A stretch of 64,000 nucleotides of DNA from Alcanivorax sp. S6407 (GTDB lineage: Bacteria > Pseudomonadota > Gammaproteobacteria > Pseudomonadales > Alcanivoracaceae): NCBI RefSeq assembly GCF_023016115.1, contig NZ_JALKBH010000002.1, positions 186,001 through 250,000 on the forward strand, given 5' to 3'. Below, one piece after another: positions 1 to 9,140 of this stretch. The notes under the pieces are model-generated. The model saw nothing but the letters and a program-made list of their open reading frames with translations, did no database searches and was not told the origin of the DNA. How positions within the stretch are numbered: position 1 is the stretch's first letter; every line of letters begins with the position of its first letter. The position numbers and the translations under genes were made by a program.

Positions 1-400
1 CCACTTTGGGCATGGAACGCTCCGACTCAGGCTATATGTGGGAGCTCTCTGTGCTCGTCAGGATATGCCTGCAAACGAAATCCCTTCTTCTGCAGGCAGA
101 CTCCCATCGCCAAAACCGTAGGAGCCTTGCTCGCAAGGCGATCAGGCCGGAGGCCGACCCGGAAGGGAGCGAAGCGAATCCGTCTGCCTGTAGCCATCAG
201 GCTTGCGCCTGCGCTGGATCGTCATGCAAGCATGGACTCCTACAGAGAACCAACCCTTCACCTGCAACACCCGTTTGGCTTTTGATCTTCCTCGCAGCTC
301 ACAGCTAAAAGCTCGAAGCTGCTTTTGCCTTTGCTTTTGCCTTTGCCTTTGCCTTTGCCTTTCCTTGTAGCTTGTAGCTTGTAGCTTGCAGCCGTTCCTG
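1..400. repeat. Intergenic repeat mosaic
   Basis: No convincing gene. At about 40-110 there is a REP-like composite (GTGGGAGC..., then GCTCGTCAGGATATGCCTGC, then GCAGGCAGACTCCCA) that recurs inverted near 19905-19990. Positions 293-320 and 365-392 hold imperfect 7-bp arrays built on AGCT. Positions 321-362 are a simple GCCTTT hexamer run. The 365-392 array begins about 10 bp beyond the stop codon of the SDR gene that ends at 401. Confidence 0.75.
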
Positions 401-1456
401 TCAGGCCGTTCTGCGCCGCACCAAGCCATCCTCCAGCACCTGCTCGAAGTGATCCTTGAGCGTCTCACCGACGGTGCGGTACTCGATGCCCAGTGCCTTG
501 CTGCGGCTGTTATCAAAGCGCACCGGGTAACCGATGTTACGGCTGATGAACTTGCGGGTGACCGGGCCCATCATGGGGCCGAACAGCCAGACTACCGGCT
601 TGGGCACTTTCATCTTCGGGAACGGGTACTGGCTGCCGAACTGCGCTCTCAGCAAAGCGGCAATATCCAGCATGGAGACCGATTCGCTGACCAGGATATA
701 ACGCCCGGATGCTTCCGGCTTGAAGGCCGCCAGCAGGTGGGCACGGGCCACATCGCGCACATCCACGGCACCGTAGACCAGATCCGGCACACCGGTCTTG
801 AGCTTGCCTCGGCCCATGTCCAGCAGGGTGCCGATGCTGGCGGAGCTGCTGGCATTGGTCAGCGAGGGGCCGTACACCATACCGGGGTTGATGGTGACCA
901 TGTCCCAGGAAGACTGGGCATCATGAATCTTCCAGGCTTCCCGCTCGGCAGCCACCTTGGAAAACTGGTAGGGGTTATGGTCCACGCTGCTGGTGGTGTT
1001 CCAGTCAGCTTCGGTGAACGCGCTTTTACCCTTCATGTCAGTGCCATCGCCATACACGGACGCGACACTGCTGGTCAGCACCACTCGCTTGAGAGTCTCA
1101 CAGCGATTGGCGGCATTGAGCACATTGCGGGTGCCTTCCACTGCCGGGCGCACCAGCGCTTCGTTGGCATCGGTAAAGCCGTCCAGCACAAAGGGCGAGG
1201 CAGTATGCATGAGGATGTCACAGCCCTGCATTGGGGCATCAAAGCTGTCCGCATCCAGCAGATCGGCCTTGAACAGCTTCAGGGTTCCCGGAGCCTGCTC
1301 GGCCAGCTTGTGCAGGTGGGCCACACTGGCGGTTTTGTTCGGGTCACGAACGGTGCCATGGACTGTGTGCCCTTCTTCCAGCAGATACTTGATAATCCAG
1401 CCAGCGATATAACCGGATGCACCGGTCACCATCACGGTACGAGCTTCCTGGGACAT
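401..1456 (-). CDS. Extended SDR-family NAD(P)-dependent oxidoreductase (epimerase/dihydroflavonol reductase type)
   Basis: This 351-residue cytoplasmic protein has an N-terminal Rossmann motif, TGASGYIAGW, at about residues 11-20. A catalytic Ser region (LTSSVASVYG) and a YxxxK pair (YQFSK) follow, as in extended short-chain dehydrogenases acting on aldehydes, ketones or NDP-sugars. The reading frame continues upstream, but ATG at 1456 is preferred because GGAGAGAGG lies just before it and the Rossmann fold begins right after. The gene stands alone: its 3' end runs into a 7-bp repeat array and about 600 bp of repeats separate its start from the next gene. The substrate cannot be told from sequence. 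The family call is secure; the function is not. Confidence 0.85.
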   Translation of the reverse strand: MSQEARTVMVTGASGYIAGWIIKYLLEEGHTVHGTVRDPNKTASVAHLHKLAEQAPGTLKLFKADLLDADSFDAPMQGCDILMHTASPFVLDGFTDANEALVRPAVEGTRNVLNAANRCETLKRVVLTSSVASVYGDGTDMKGKSAFTEADWNTTSSVDHNPYQFSKVAAEREAWKIHDAQSSWDMVTINPGMVYGPSLTNASSSASIGTLLDMGRGKLKTGVPDLVYGAVDVRDVARAHLLAAFKPEASGRYILVSESVSMLDIAALLRAQFGSQYPFPKMKVPKPVVWLFGPMMGPVTRKFISRNIGYPVRFDNSRSKALGIEYRTVGETLKDHFEQVLEDGLVRRRTA

Positions 1457-1556
1457 GCCTCTCTCCAGCAAAAATTCACGATGCCTGACGCTAGCACTGT
1501 CCACCACGGCCGCAAAGGTGTGGCTGCGCCAATAGTTCAGGGAGGCGCAGCACGCT

Positions 1557-1800
1557 TCACGCAGCAGGAAGCTTGCCTGCAAGCGAATTGCGCCCCCTTT
1601 CGTCTGCAAGCAGACTCCCACAAATAGGCGCCCCCTGGACGACACCACGGATTTGGCTTTTGATCTTCCTTGTAGCTTGTCGCTTGCAGCTTGAAGCTAC
1701 TAATCGCGGTGGAACCACCGCTCCCACAGAACCAGGGGTGCCCTCCCCCAATGTGGGAGCGCTCTGTGCTCGTCAGGGTATGCCTGCACGCGATTGGCAG
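1557..1800. repeat. REP-like mosaic and 7-bp repeat stretch
   Basis: This non-coding stretch combines partial copies of several dispersed sequences. CTGCAAGCAGACTCCCACA occurs near 1608-1622. GGCTTTTGATCTTCC (about 1657-1671) leads into TTGTAGCTTGTCGCTTGCAG. An inverted GCGGTGG/CCACCGC hairpin flanked by GGGAGC lies near 1705-1730. A GTGGGAGCGCTCTGTGCTCG unit lies at about 1758-1780. The same modules recur at 1-110 and 19800-20060. No gene was seen between 1457 and 2102. Confidence 0.7.
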
Positions 1801-1849
1801 GGAAGGGTTAGTAGCGGGGCTACGAGCTTCGGTCAGGTATAGGTTCGAG

Positions 1850-1998
1850 TTTCGAGAAGCGAGTTTCGAAAGGCAAAACCTCAAACCGGTTACCTGATTT
1901 TTGTTTTCTGATTTTCGAAACTCGTGACTCGAAACTCGCTTCCGGGATCCTTACCTCGCTAAGGCTCGGATCGCTTGCAGGCAAGCTCCTACGGCTCA
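1850..1998. repeat. Inverted pair of GAAACTC-type heptads followed by a REP unit
   Basis: GAAGCGAGTTTCGAAA at about 1856-1871 faces its complement, in 7-bp-spaced units GAAACTC, GTGACTC, GAAACTC, at about 1914-1945. The ends could therefore pair around an AT-rich middle. A REP-type unit (CTCGGATCGCTTGCAGGCAA then GCTCCTACGG) follows at about 1960-1995. The same arrangement recurs at 11333-11510. Confidence 0.65.
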
Positions 1999-2102
1999 AA
2001 CAGAGGTTCTGGAATCCATACCTGCCTTCTCCCTCGTTAGTATGAAACAGCCCTATTCAATTTATGATCTAATCATCTGCAGCAAGCGGGGACGAGGTGG
2101 GC

Positions 2103-2759
2103 ATGCATATTCTTGTGGTAGATGATCATCAGCTTTTTCTGGACGGTATTCGCCATATCCTGGAAAGGCTGGAAGCGGACACCAAGGTTCGCGAGGCGAA
2201 TAGCGTGGAAGCCGCGCTGGATGCCCTGGAGGATGCCGGCGAACTGGATCTCGCCCTGATCGATCTGTGCATGCCCGGTATGGACGGTCTTGCACTGCTG
2301 CAAAGCATGAACAGCCGGCGCATTCGGCTGCCGGTGGTGGTGGTCTCCGGGGAGGAGGATCTGGGCAAGATCAAGGCGGCACTGGATCTGGGCGCCCTGG
2401 GGTTTATCCCGAAAAGCTACAGCAGCCAGCAAATGCAGGAGGCGTTGGCCCAGGTACTGGAGGGTGACATCTACTTGCCGCCCCATGTGGAACAACAGAT
2501 TGATCGCCTGAGCACTCGCCGGCCACCGGATGCGGCCACCCACAATATGGCCCTGAAGGAAAGTGGCATCACCCGGCGTCAGTACGACGTGCTCAAACTG
2601 ATGGCACAAGGTTTTTCCAACAAGCAGATTGCCAACACCCTGTTTCTTACCGAGCACACGGTGAAATCCCATGTCAGCGCCCTGTTTGTGCTGCTGGCAG
2701 CCAACAACCGGACCATCTGTGTCCAGAACGCCATGCACAAGGGATTGCTGGAGCCCTGA
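2103..2759 (+). CDS. Two-component response regulator, LuxR/NarL type
   Basis: This 218-residue protein has an N-terminal receiver domain with the acidic pair at residues 7-8, the phosphoacceptor Asp54 in ALIDLCMPGMDG and a conserved Lys in PKSY. A C-terminal LuxR-type helix-turn-helix covers about residues 150-205 (ITRRQYDVLKLMAQGFSNKQ, then HTVKSHV). An in-frame GTG at 2097 is possible, but ATG 2103 follows the GAGGTG element better. It is convergent with the hybrid kinase gene, with only 10 bp between the two stop codons and no terminator. A functional pair is likely from position but unproven; signal and targets are unknown. Confidence 0.88.
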   Translation: MHILVVDDHQLFLDGIRHILERLEADTKVREANSVEAALDALEDAGELDLALIDLCMPGMDGLALLQSMNSRRIRLPVVVVSGEEDLGKIKAALDLGALGFIPKSYSSQQMQEALAQVLEGDIYLPPHVEQQIDRLSTRRPPDAATHNMALKESGITRRQYDVLKLMAQGFSNKQIANTLFLTEHTVKSHVSALFVLLAANNRTICVQNAMHKGLLEP

Positions 2760-2769
2760 TCGCGCCTGA

Positions 2770-4578
2770 TCAAACCCGCGGTAATGCGTTGTGCATGGTA
2801 GTGCGCAACTGCGCCGGTCTGACCGGTTTCTGCATCACTTCATAGCCGGTCGCCGCTACCCGGTCGAGCAAGCCCGGCTCGGTGTCACCGGTAATCAAAA
2901 TGCCATTGAGGTGTTCGCCATAGCGTTCACGCAGGGCATCGATGACATCCACACCACTTTCCCCATCCCGCAATCTCAGATCCGACAGAATCAGTTCCGG
3001 GGGAGTATCAGTCGCGTCCAGGGCGCTGATGGCATCCGTCAGACTGTCCGCCACGGTGATGATGCAACCCCACTTCTCCAGCAACGTCTGCATGGCATCG
3101 AGAATCTCCACCTCATCATCGATCACCACCACATGACGGCCCTTCAAGTCCCAGTGATTGCTGGCTGGCCGACCCAGACTGGATTCCACCAGCGCACTGT
3201 TGCCCCGGGGCACACTGACCTCGAACAGCGAACCGCGACCGGGCACCGATCGCACCTGCAGGGGAAGTTGCATCAGGGCGCACAGCCTGCGCACCAGTGC
3301 CAGCCCAAGGCCGAGCCCCTGGCTGCGATCACGATGCGGATTATGTAGCTGATGGAACTCACGGAAGATGTCATCGATACTCTCATCGGCAATGCCGACA
3401 CCGCTGTCCCAGACCTGCACCCTGACGCTTTCGTGGCGAATCCGGCAGCCCACCAGCACCCCACCCTGCTCGGTATAGCGCACCGCATTGCCAATCAGGT
3501 TACGGAGAATGCGTTCCAATAGCAGCCTGTCGCTGACCACGATCACCGGCGGCGCCCAGACTCGAAGCCTGAGCGATTTTTTCTCTGCTTCATCGCGAAA
3601 TTCTTCGGCGATACCTTGCAGCGTTTCCTGAAGATTGAAGTGACTGTAATCCGGCTTGATGATGTTGGCGTCCAGCCGCGACACATCCAGAAGGGCATCA
3701 AATAACTTTCGCAGGGCTTCCAGGGACAGCTGCACCCGGGGAAACAGCTTGGCTCTTTCTTCATCACTGCGGGCATCCCGAAGCACGTCGATAAACAGGG
3801 ACAAGGCATGCAGCGGCTGGCGTAAGTCGTGACTGGCCGCCGCCAGAAAGCGAGACATGGCCAAGGTCGCCTGCTCGGATTCACGCTGCTTGTCGGCAAG
3901 CTCCTCGGAAAGGGTATGGCTTTCCAGACGCATGCGAATCTGATCCCGCAATGAATCATTGAGGATCCGGGCGAAGCCGGTGCCTGCCAGGTAGACCCAC
4001 ACCATCACCACCGCCAGCACCCCATAGAGTGGCGTATCCAGACTGACGGCCTGGTAGATGAAACTGCCGCCCAGACTGATAAAGATGGGTGCGGCGTACA
4101 CATGAAACAGTGGCAGACAGTAATGGGCGGGAATGATATTGCCGGTGCCCAGCGCCAGCGCGATGGTAACCAGAAAAATTTGCTGCACCGGCGCGTCTCG
4201 CTGATAGAGGCCGGCAATGACGATGCCCCAGCACAGGCCCATATAAAGCCAGCTATACACCAACCGACGTTCCCAGCCGAGAATCTCGCCGGTACCCACG
4301 TCCGCCGCCAGAAATCGCCGCGCCAGGGTTTCCTGATAGAGGATCCCCACCAGCATGACCATGGCACCGACGATCAGTAACCACAGCGGCGCCCGGTCTA
4401 CATGGGCCGCTGCCGCCAGAAAGACCACCGCAAATTTGGGAAAAGTGGTGCCCTTGGCCAACGTCATTAACTGGCCTATGGATTCCAGTGATATCTGGCG
4501 CTCCACCTCGCTGATCCCCTCTGGATCAGGCACGGCGTTGTGCCCGGACAACAAGCGTCCGCGTATCAGCTTTTTCAT
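2770..4578 (-). CDS. Membrane hybrid sensor histidine kinase with C-terminal receiver
   Basis: This 602-residue inner-membrane sensor has about six hydrophobic segments between residues 45 and 205 and a short coiled linker. The HisKA box SHDLRQPLHALSLF places the phosphoacceptor at about His250. The HATPase part shows the N box (LIGNAVRYTEQGG), G1 (DSGVGI) and G2 (GLGLGLAL). Residues from about 480 form a receiver domain starting VVVIDDE with phosphoacceptor Asp in LSDLRLRDGE. No PAS or other periplasmic sensor is seen, so sensing is probably by the membrane domain. The LRQPLHAL form of the H box is typical of NahK/ErcS'-like hybrid kinases. The convergent LuxR-type regulator is the likely partner. 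Confidence 0.87.
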   Translation of the reverse strand: MKKLIRGRLLSGHNAVPDPEGISEVERQISLESIGQLMTLAKGTTFPKFAVVFLAAAAHVDRAPLWLLIVGAMVMLVGILYQETLARRFLAADVGTGEILGWERRLVYSWLYMGLCWGIVIAGLYQRDAPVQQIFLVTIALALGTGNIIPAHYCLPLFHVYAAPIFISLGGSFIYQAVSLDTPLYGVLAVVMVWVYLAGTGFARILNDSLRDQIRMRLESHTLSEELADKQRESEQATLAMSRFLAAASHDLRQPLHALSLFIDVLRDARSDEERAKLFPRVQLSLEALRKLFDALLDVSRLDANIIKPDYSHFNLQETLQGIAEEFRDEAEKKSLRLRVWAPPVIVVSDRLLLERILRNLIGNAVRYTEQGGVLVGCRIRHESVRVQVWDSGVGIADESIDDIFREFHQLHNPHRDRSQGLGLGLALVRRLCALMQLPLQVRSVPGRGSLFEVSVPRGNSALVESSLGRPASNHWDLKGRHVVVIDDEVEILDAMQTLLEKWGCIITVADSLTDAISALDATDTPPELILSDLRLRDGESGVDVIDALRERYGEHLNGILITGDTEPGLLDRVAATGYEVMQKPVRPAQLRTTMHNALPRV

Positions 4579-4739
4579 GGCTCCCCCCTTCCCCGTTTCA
4601 GACCCATCTTATCGGGCTTGGCCGGCAATCACAGATCTCCTGCCTGAAGTTGGTACTTTTGCGGGATAAATCCCGGCACTCAAAACGGTATAACAGCCAA
4701 AACACCTTACCTGACTTGCGAATACCTTGGGGGGATTCC

Positions 4740-6434
4740 ATGTTTCGTCGCTGCGCCATCCTGGCCAGTGCAACCTCGCTTGCACTGCTTGGCTGCAAAT
4801 CGGATATACCAGAACTCAATATCACCAACTCTGCAGGCAGTACGTTGAGCATCAGCCGCAGCTTCATCAACACCGAAGGCCCAGTGGACGGCGTGGCCTA
4901 TGCCTGCATCAATGCGCCCACAGCATGGGGCGGTCCCACCGGGGCGTCTGTCAAAGGCACCCTTTCTTCGGAGTCGTTTACCAGCACACCGGGGCAGAAC
5001 GCCGGTCGAAGCACGTATATGGAAGACATCTTTCCAAGGGATGGATATAGCTGGTACTGCCACGACGAACCCGACCGCGATTATCAACCTGGAGACCAGG
5101 GTGAAATCACCTGGCAATTCGCCGGACAAAACGATTCCGCACTGGTCTTCACCATTGTCTCTGGCAGCGACGAAAACCCGGGGCTAACGCGCTTTGCCGC
5201 CCATCAGGTCAATACGGCAGGCAGCACGGCGCCCTTTTACTGGGAGCCTCTCAACCTCAGTGGCGCCGGCCCTGAATTTGGTGACATTACTGCAGGCCCA
5301 AATGCCTTCAACGATGGACTGGCTTTCTACAATGACGATGACGGACATTTCTATCTACGTACTGCTGACGGCACGCTCACCACGGCAGAGCCTGATCTCC
5401 TGAGCTCGGCCCCCGTCATCCGCAATGATCGCCTTGTCGGACTGGGCTTCACTGAAAACGGACTACAGGCCCAGGTCAGCACCGATGGCCAGGCATGGCA
5501 ACTGTCCGAGGTGATCGATACCGGCGATGGCGGCCTCAACCTGCACGAGAACCCGGTCACCGGTGACTATGTCGCCAGCCTGGGCGGCAATCTCTACACC
5601 TCCGCCGATGCCCTGGCCTGGAGTGCCGGCACCGATACCGGGCTCACCTTCGTACAGCATTATGCGGTACTACCTGACGGCACCCAGATCGCCGCCAGTG
5701 ATGGCCAGGTCAGCAGCGAAGTCGCCGAAGGTAACTGGAGTCCGGTGCTGGCCATGCCGGAAGGCAGCAGCGCCAATGTCTTTCAGTTGCAGACCGCTGG
5801 AAACGCCGTGTACTTGCTGCGCGAGGAGACCGTGGATGGCCCTGCCCCTACCACTCATCTCTACCGCTCCGAAGACGGCCAGGCGTGGACCGAGTTGCTC
5901 CCGGGGAGCCAACCTGGCTACAACCTTGCGCTCTTTGCCGAAGGAGAACGGATTCTCATGCTGGTCAAGGACGGCCCTTATGTGAGCAACGATGGCGGCG
6001 TTAACTGGGCTCCCCTGTCGGTGTTACCCGAAGCGTTTGAAGATCAGATTTTTGAGTGGTACCCGGTCCTGGCTGGTCAACAGGACGGCATCTATTTCCT
6101 GTCGCTTTCAGTCAGAATCGGGGACTCGTTCGGCTCGAGTGTGGCGCTATTCCTGGCCAGCGAGGACCTGGAGACCTTCCAGCTGCTGGCGGGAAAGCCA
6201 CAAAGGGGGGGAGATTTTGGCCAGCATGCGAGCGTGTCCTCTGCCGGAATAGTCACCGTGGGGGTAGACAGCAACGGTACCCACATGCACAGGCTAAGGG
6301 CTGGCAGCGCAAGTGGGGACGGCAGTGCAGCCACGGCCTCTGTCAGCAGCGGAGGTGGAGGCAGCCTCGGGATCTGGCTATTCGCCCTGCTTCTGCTCGC
6401 CCGCCGCAACATCCAGCCATCTCGAAACGGATAA
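4740..6434 (+). CDS. Secreted lipoprotein with BNR/Asp-box-like repeats and GlyGly-CTERM-like tail
   Basis: This 564-residue protein starts at ATG 4740 after a G-rich element. Its signal peptide ends in lipobox LALLGC (Cys19), so it is probably a lipoprotein. The body contains several S-x-D-G-x-x-W turns (STDGQAWQ, SEDGQAWTE, SNDGGVNW) like BNR/Asp-box beta-propeller blades. The C terminus has SSGGGGSLG, then a hydrophobic segment and a basic end (LLLLARRN), the layout of a GlyGly-CTERM sorting signal normally cut by rhombosortase. Having both a lipobox and such a tail is unusual. Function is unknown. The gene appears to be single, with a stem-loop just after the stop codon. Confidence 0.75.
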   Translation: MFRRCAILASATSLALLGCKSDIPELNITNSAGSTLSISRSFINTEGPVDGVAYACINAPTAWGGPTGASVKGTLSSESFTSTPGQNAGRSTYMEDIFPRDGYSWYCHDEPDRDYQPGDQGEITWQFAGQNDSALVFTIVSGSDENPGLTRFAAHQVNTAGSTAPFYWEPLNLSGAGPEFGDITAGPNAFNDGLAFYNDDDGHFYLRTADGTLTTAEPDLLSSAPVIRNDRLVGLGFTENGLQAQVSTDGQAWQLSEVIDTGDGGLNLHENPVTGDYVASLGGNLYTSADALAWSAGTDTGLTFVQHYAVLPDGTQIAASDGQVSSEVAEGNWSPVLAMPEGSSANVFQLQTAGNAVYLLREETVDGPAPTTHLYRSEDGQAWTELLPGSQPGYNLALFAEGERILMLVKDGPYVSNDGGVNWAPLSVLPEAFEDQIFEWYPVLAGQQDGIYFLSLSVRIGDSFGSSVALFLASEDLETFQLLAGKPQRGGDFGQHASVSSAGIVTVGVDSNGTHMHRLRAGSASGDGSAATASVSSGGGGSLGIWLFALLLLARRNIQPSRNG

Positions 6435-6443
6435 CCCTCTTGA

Positions 6444-6466
6444 GAGGCTGCCACTCTGGCAGCCTC
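6444..6466 (+). terminator. Stem-loop after the BNR-repeat lipoprotein gene
   Basis: A perfect 10-bp stem, GAGGCTGCCA/TGGCAGCCTC, with a 3-nt loop lies 9 bp past the stop codon. No T run follows, so it may stabilise the mRNA 3' end or be a weak or Rho-assisted terminator. Confidence 0.45.
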
Positions 6467-6588
6467 ACCCTACCCGACCTTCCTGTATTCGCGACTTCCC
6501 CTGTCCCAATCCCACCGCCTCTGATAGCATAAAAATTGCGCAGTAATGGCGCAGGGATATCACATCGCATTCAGGAACCGTCATCACA

Positions 6589-7614
6589 ATGTTCAGCCCC
6601 CCCGGTTACCAGCAGCACCTGGCCCGCCCCTATCGCAAAGCCCTTTTGAACGCCCTGCTTATCATTACCTTTTTCAGCGGCCTGCTGTTCGCCTGGATCA
6701 ATTTCCGCCAGAACAATTCCGTGGTTGCCATTGCTGAATTGATCATGGCGACCTACTCCATGATCCTGCTGTTCGTAGTTCGTGATACCCAGCGGCTGGA
6801 ATTCTGGGCCATGGCGTATCTGTTTCCCTTTTTCACCATCATGATGGTGGCGATGAACTCGCCGCAATCCACCGCCAATGTGTTCATCTGGATCTTTCTG
6901 ATCCCCATGGTTGCGCACTTGCTGCTTGGACGGGTGAAAGGCCTGGGGCTGACGCTGCTCTATATAGGCATTGCCGCTGCCATCTTCTTTCATCGCTTTG
7001 GTGATGATCCGACCATGATGCGGCCTGCCGTGCTGGCCAATATTTCCGTACTGACCCTGTGTCTGGTGGCCTTTTCCCATGTCTATGAAATTACCCGGGA
7101 GCAATCCGAGCAGCGGCTCACGCACCAGGCCCACTCCGATCCGCTCACGCAGCTACCCAATCGGGCCCACCTGCAAAGCCGTTTCGATCTTGAACGGCTG
7201 CGCCATCAGCGCCAGTCCAGCCCGCTGACACTGGTACTGCTGGATCTGGATTTCTTCAAACGCATTAATGACACCCTGGGGCACGCCGCCGGCGACAAGG
7301 CGCTACAATATTTTGCCAACCTGATGCGTGCCACCGTGCGCCAGACCGATCTGGTGGCACGCATGGGCGGCGAGGAATTCTGTTTGCTGTTACCGGATAC
7401 GGATGCAGAACAGGCCCTGCTGGTGGCCGAAAAGATCCGTCACAAGCTGGCCCGCGCTGCGGTCGATCTGGATGGTTCTCCCGTCACTCTGACGGTCAGT
7501 GGCGGCATTGCCCAGCTGGGCGCCGACGGTGACACCCTGGATGCCATGACGCGCAACGCGGATGAAAAGCTGTACCAGGCAAAAGCGACAGGCAGGAACC
7601 GGATTGTGCTGTAG
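6589..7614 (+). CDS. Membrane diguanylate cyclase (GGDEF domain)
   Basis: This 341-residue protein has about six transmembrane helices (residues ~20-170) followed by a GGDEF domain. The active site reads RMGGEEF, and an allosteric inhibition site RxxD (RQTD) sits exactly five residues before it. It should therefore make c-di-GMP from two GTP and be product-inhibited. The membrane part resembles integral sensory modules without a recognisable periplasmic ligand domain. No EAL domain is present. It ends before a strong bidirectional terminator. The c-di-GMP receptor PelD is encoded about 17 kb away, so control of Pel synthesis is a reasonable but untested link. Confidence 0.92.
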   Translation: MFSPPGYQQHLARPYRKALLNALLIITFFSGLLFAWINFRQNNSVVAIAELIMATYSMILLFVVRDTQRLEFWAMAYLFPFFTIMMVAMNSPQSTANVFIWIFLIPMVAHLLLGRVKGLGLTLLYIGIAAAIFFHRFGDDPTMMRPAVLANISVLTLCLVAFSHVYEITREQSEQRLTHQAHSDPLTQLPNRAHLQSRFDLERLRHQRQSSPLTLVLLDLDFFKRINDTLGHAAGDKALQYFANLMRATVRQTDLVARMGGEEFCLLLPDTDAEQALLVAEKIRHKLARAAVDLDGSPVTLTVSGGIAQLGADGDTLDAMTRNADEKLYQAKATGRNRIVL

Positions 7615-7716
7615 AACGTAATCTGCCGACACATGGCCTTAGAGTCATCGGGCACTTCTTGCCAGCCTCCTCACCGCAAAGGTACCCAAGCCTTATTCAC
7701 AGCACAGGGTTTAGAT

Positions 7717-7757
7717 GCACAAAAAAGGCGCCAAAAAGGCGCCCTTTTTTATGGTGC
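7717..7757. terminator. Bidirectional intrinsic terminator
   Basis: The stem GGCGCC/GGCGCC with an A5 loop (7727-7743) is flanked by A6 on the left and T6 on the right, with outer GCAC/GTGC. It lies between the convergent diguanylate cyclase and lipoprotein genes and should work for both. Confidence 0.85.
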
Positions 7758-7763
7758 AGACAT

Positions 7764-9140
7764 TTATCTGAACATTCCTGACGAACCTGACCCTCGACGT
7801 CCCGGTCCCGGCTCTACCGTTTTTGTTTTTTCAGTAGCCATAAGAGGCACAGGCTCAGGACCAGGCTCTGGACCATCGCCGAACTCGAAATTGGCAACAT
7901 AGGTGGAAGTTACGCCATTTCGATTTTCAAACACATGCTTCCATTTGGCATTCAAAACAGGCTCTTCGCCATTAAAATCAATGCTCATATCCACCACATA
8001 GCCGTTGGTAGACAACGCCATCAGGCGCATCACACCATCCTGCCCGCTCACCATATCGGCTACAACAATGCCGTAGGGTACAGCTTCATTCTCAGGATTG
8101 TTCGATGGCGGCGTGGCCCCCCAAGCGGAGTACAAGGTACCAACCATCAAGCCTTCTGGATCATAATCGATGATGAAATAATCTTCGTTGCCGGTGAGAT
8201 CAATCGCGAATGGAACCAGCTGATCCAGATCTTCAACAAGTTCAAACTGCGCGAGTGGGTCGAAGGCCACCTTGCGGCTAGCCGTAAACGTCGGGAACGG
8301 TTCCATGCCAGAACCGGTAACTTTGCCGCCACCAGCCTGAGCATCCAGGAAGTAAGTTGCCCCTGTGTTTCCATCTACCTTGAAGTATTCGCCGGAACCG
8401 AATTCATCAAATTGACTTGACTCTTCATCGAAGGCTGAGGCCGCATACATACCCTCTACCGTGCGGTTGACACCATAGGCCGCGCCCTCACGGGTAACCA
8501 GGAATGCCAGCTTGGAACGCCCTCCGTCTCCGCGGTTAACTGAGCCTTCGTAGTAGCCGGCATTGGCCACATAGAGGCCAACTACCAGATGCTCCAATGC
8601 CTCACCTTCAGACACCAGAACAAAGGAGCCGTCCACTGCCTGGCTCAACGCCGTGAGAACCGGTCCAGCCGCTGTTGCAAAACTTGCAGGAACCTGGCTG
8701 AAATCAAGCATCAGGCCGGTATCGATATGAACTGCAGGATCGATCTGAATCCCGTTGTCCAGATTTCCGTCCATATCGAGACTAATCAGAAAACGGGCAA
8801 TGTTGGCCATCTTGTTTTCATCAATGACATCGGCAATCGTTGCCAGTGTCAGCGGAGTGATAAAACCCGCCCCTGCCGCCATTTTGGTCTGGCCAAGAAG
8901 AATGTCGCCAATATAGAAACTAACCGTCTGCCCCACTTTACAGGTCAGCAGCCCCTGTTCGCCGGTCAGTTTGAAATTACCACTGTTGCACTGGTAGCGC
9001 AGTCCGGTTACTGCATTGTCGACAAAATAAGCATCTGCTGATGCCTTCTGAGGTGGAACGCTATCGGAACTGTCGCCGCCGCACCCAGACAGAGCAAGAG
9101 ACCCGGCTACGAAAGCGCCGGAGAGAAATTTCCCCCACAT
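7764..9140 (-). CDS. Conserved lipoprotein of unknown function
   Basis: This protein of about 458 residues has a lipoprotein signal peptide ending LALSGC followed by GGDSSDS, so it is probably anchored in the outer membrane. The remainder has no motif I recognise. It has paired Cys residues (RYQCNSGNF..LLTCKVG), an acidic middle and a proline/glycine-rich C terminus (GPEPGPEPVP, then GPGRRGSGSSG). An in-frame ATG at 9149 exists, but ATG 9140 has better spacing from the GGGATG element. The gene stands alone, with about 280 bp of AT-rich upstream DNA separating it from the GNAT gene. Confidence 0.72.
   Translation of the reverse strand: MWGKFLSGAFVAGSLALSGCGGDSSDSVPPQKASADAYFVDNAVTGLRYQCNSGNFKLTGEQGLLTCKVGQTVSFYIGDILLGQTKMAAGAGFITPLTLATIADVIDENKMANIARFLISLDMDGNLDNGIQIDPAVHIDTGLMLDFSQVPASFATAAGPVLTALSQAVDGSFVLVSEGEALEHLVVGLYVANAGYYEGSVNRGDGGRSKLAFLVTREGAAYGVNRTVEGMYAASAFDEESSQFDEFGSGEYFKVDGNTGATYFLDAQAGGGKVTGSGMEPFPTFTASRKVAFDPLAQFELVEDLDQLVPFAIDLTGNEDYFIIDYDPEGLMVGTLYSAWGATPPSNNPENEAVPYGIVVADMVSGQDGVMRLMALSTNGYVVDMSIDFNGEEPVLNAKWKHVFENRNGVTSTYVANFEFGDGPEPGPEPVPLMATEKTKTVEPGPGRRGSGSSGMFR

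Noticed and set aside
386-1627. 413-codon open frame antisense to the SDR gene
   Set aside because: It covers the SDR gene and runs into repeats; the SDR reading has catalytic motifs and a ribosome site.
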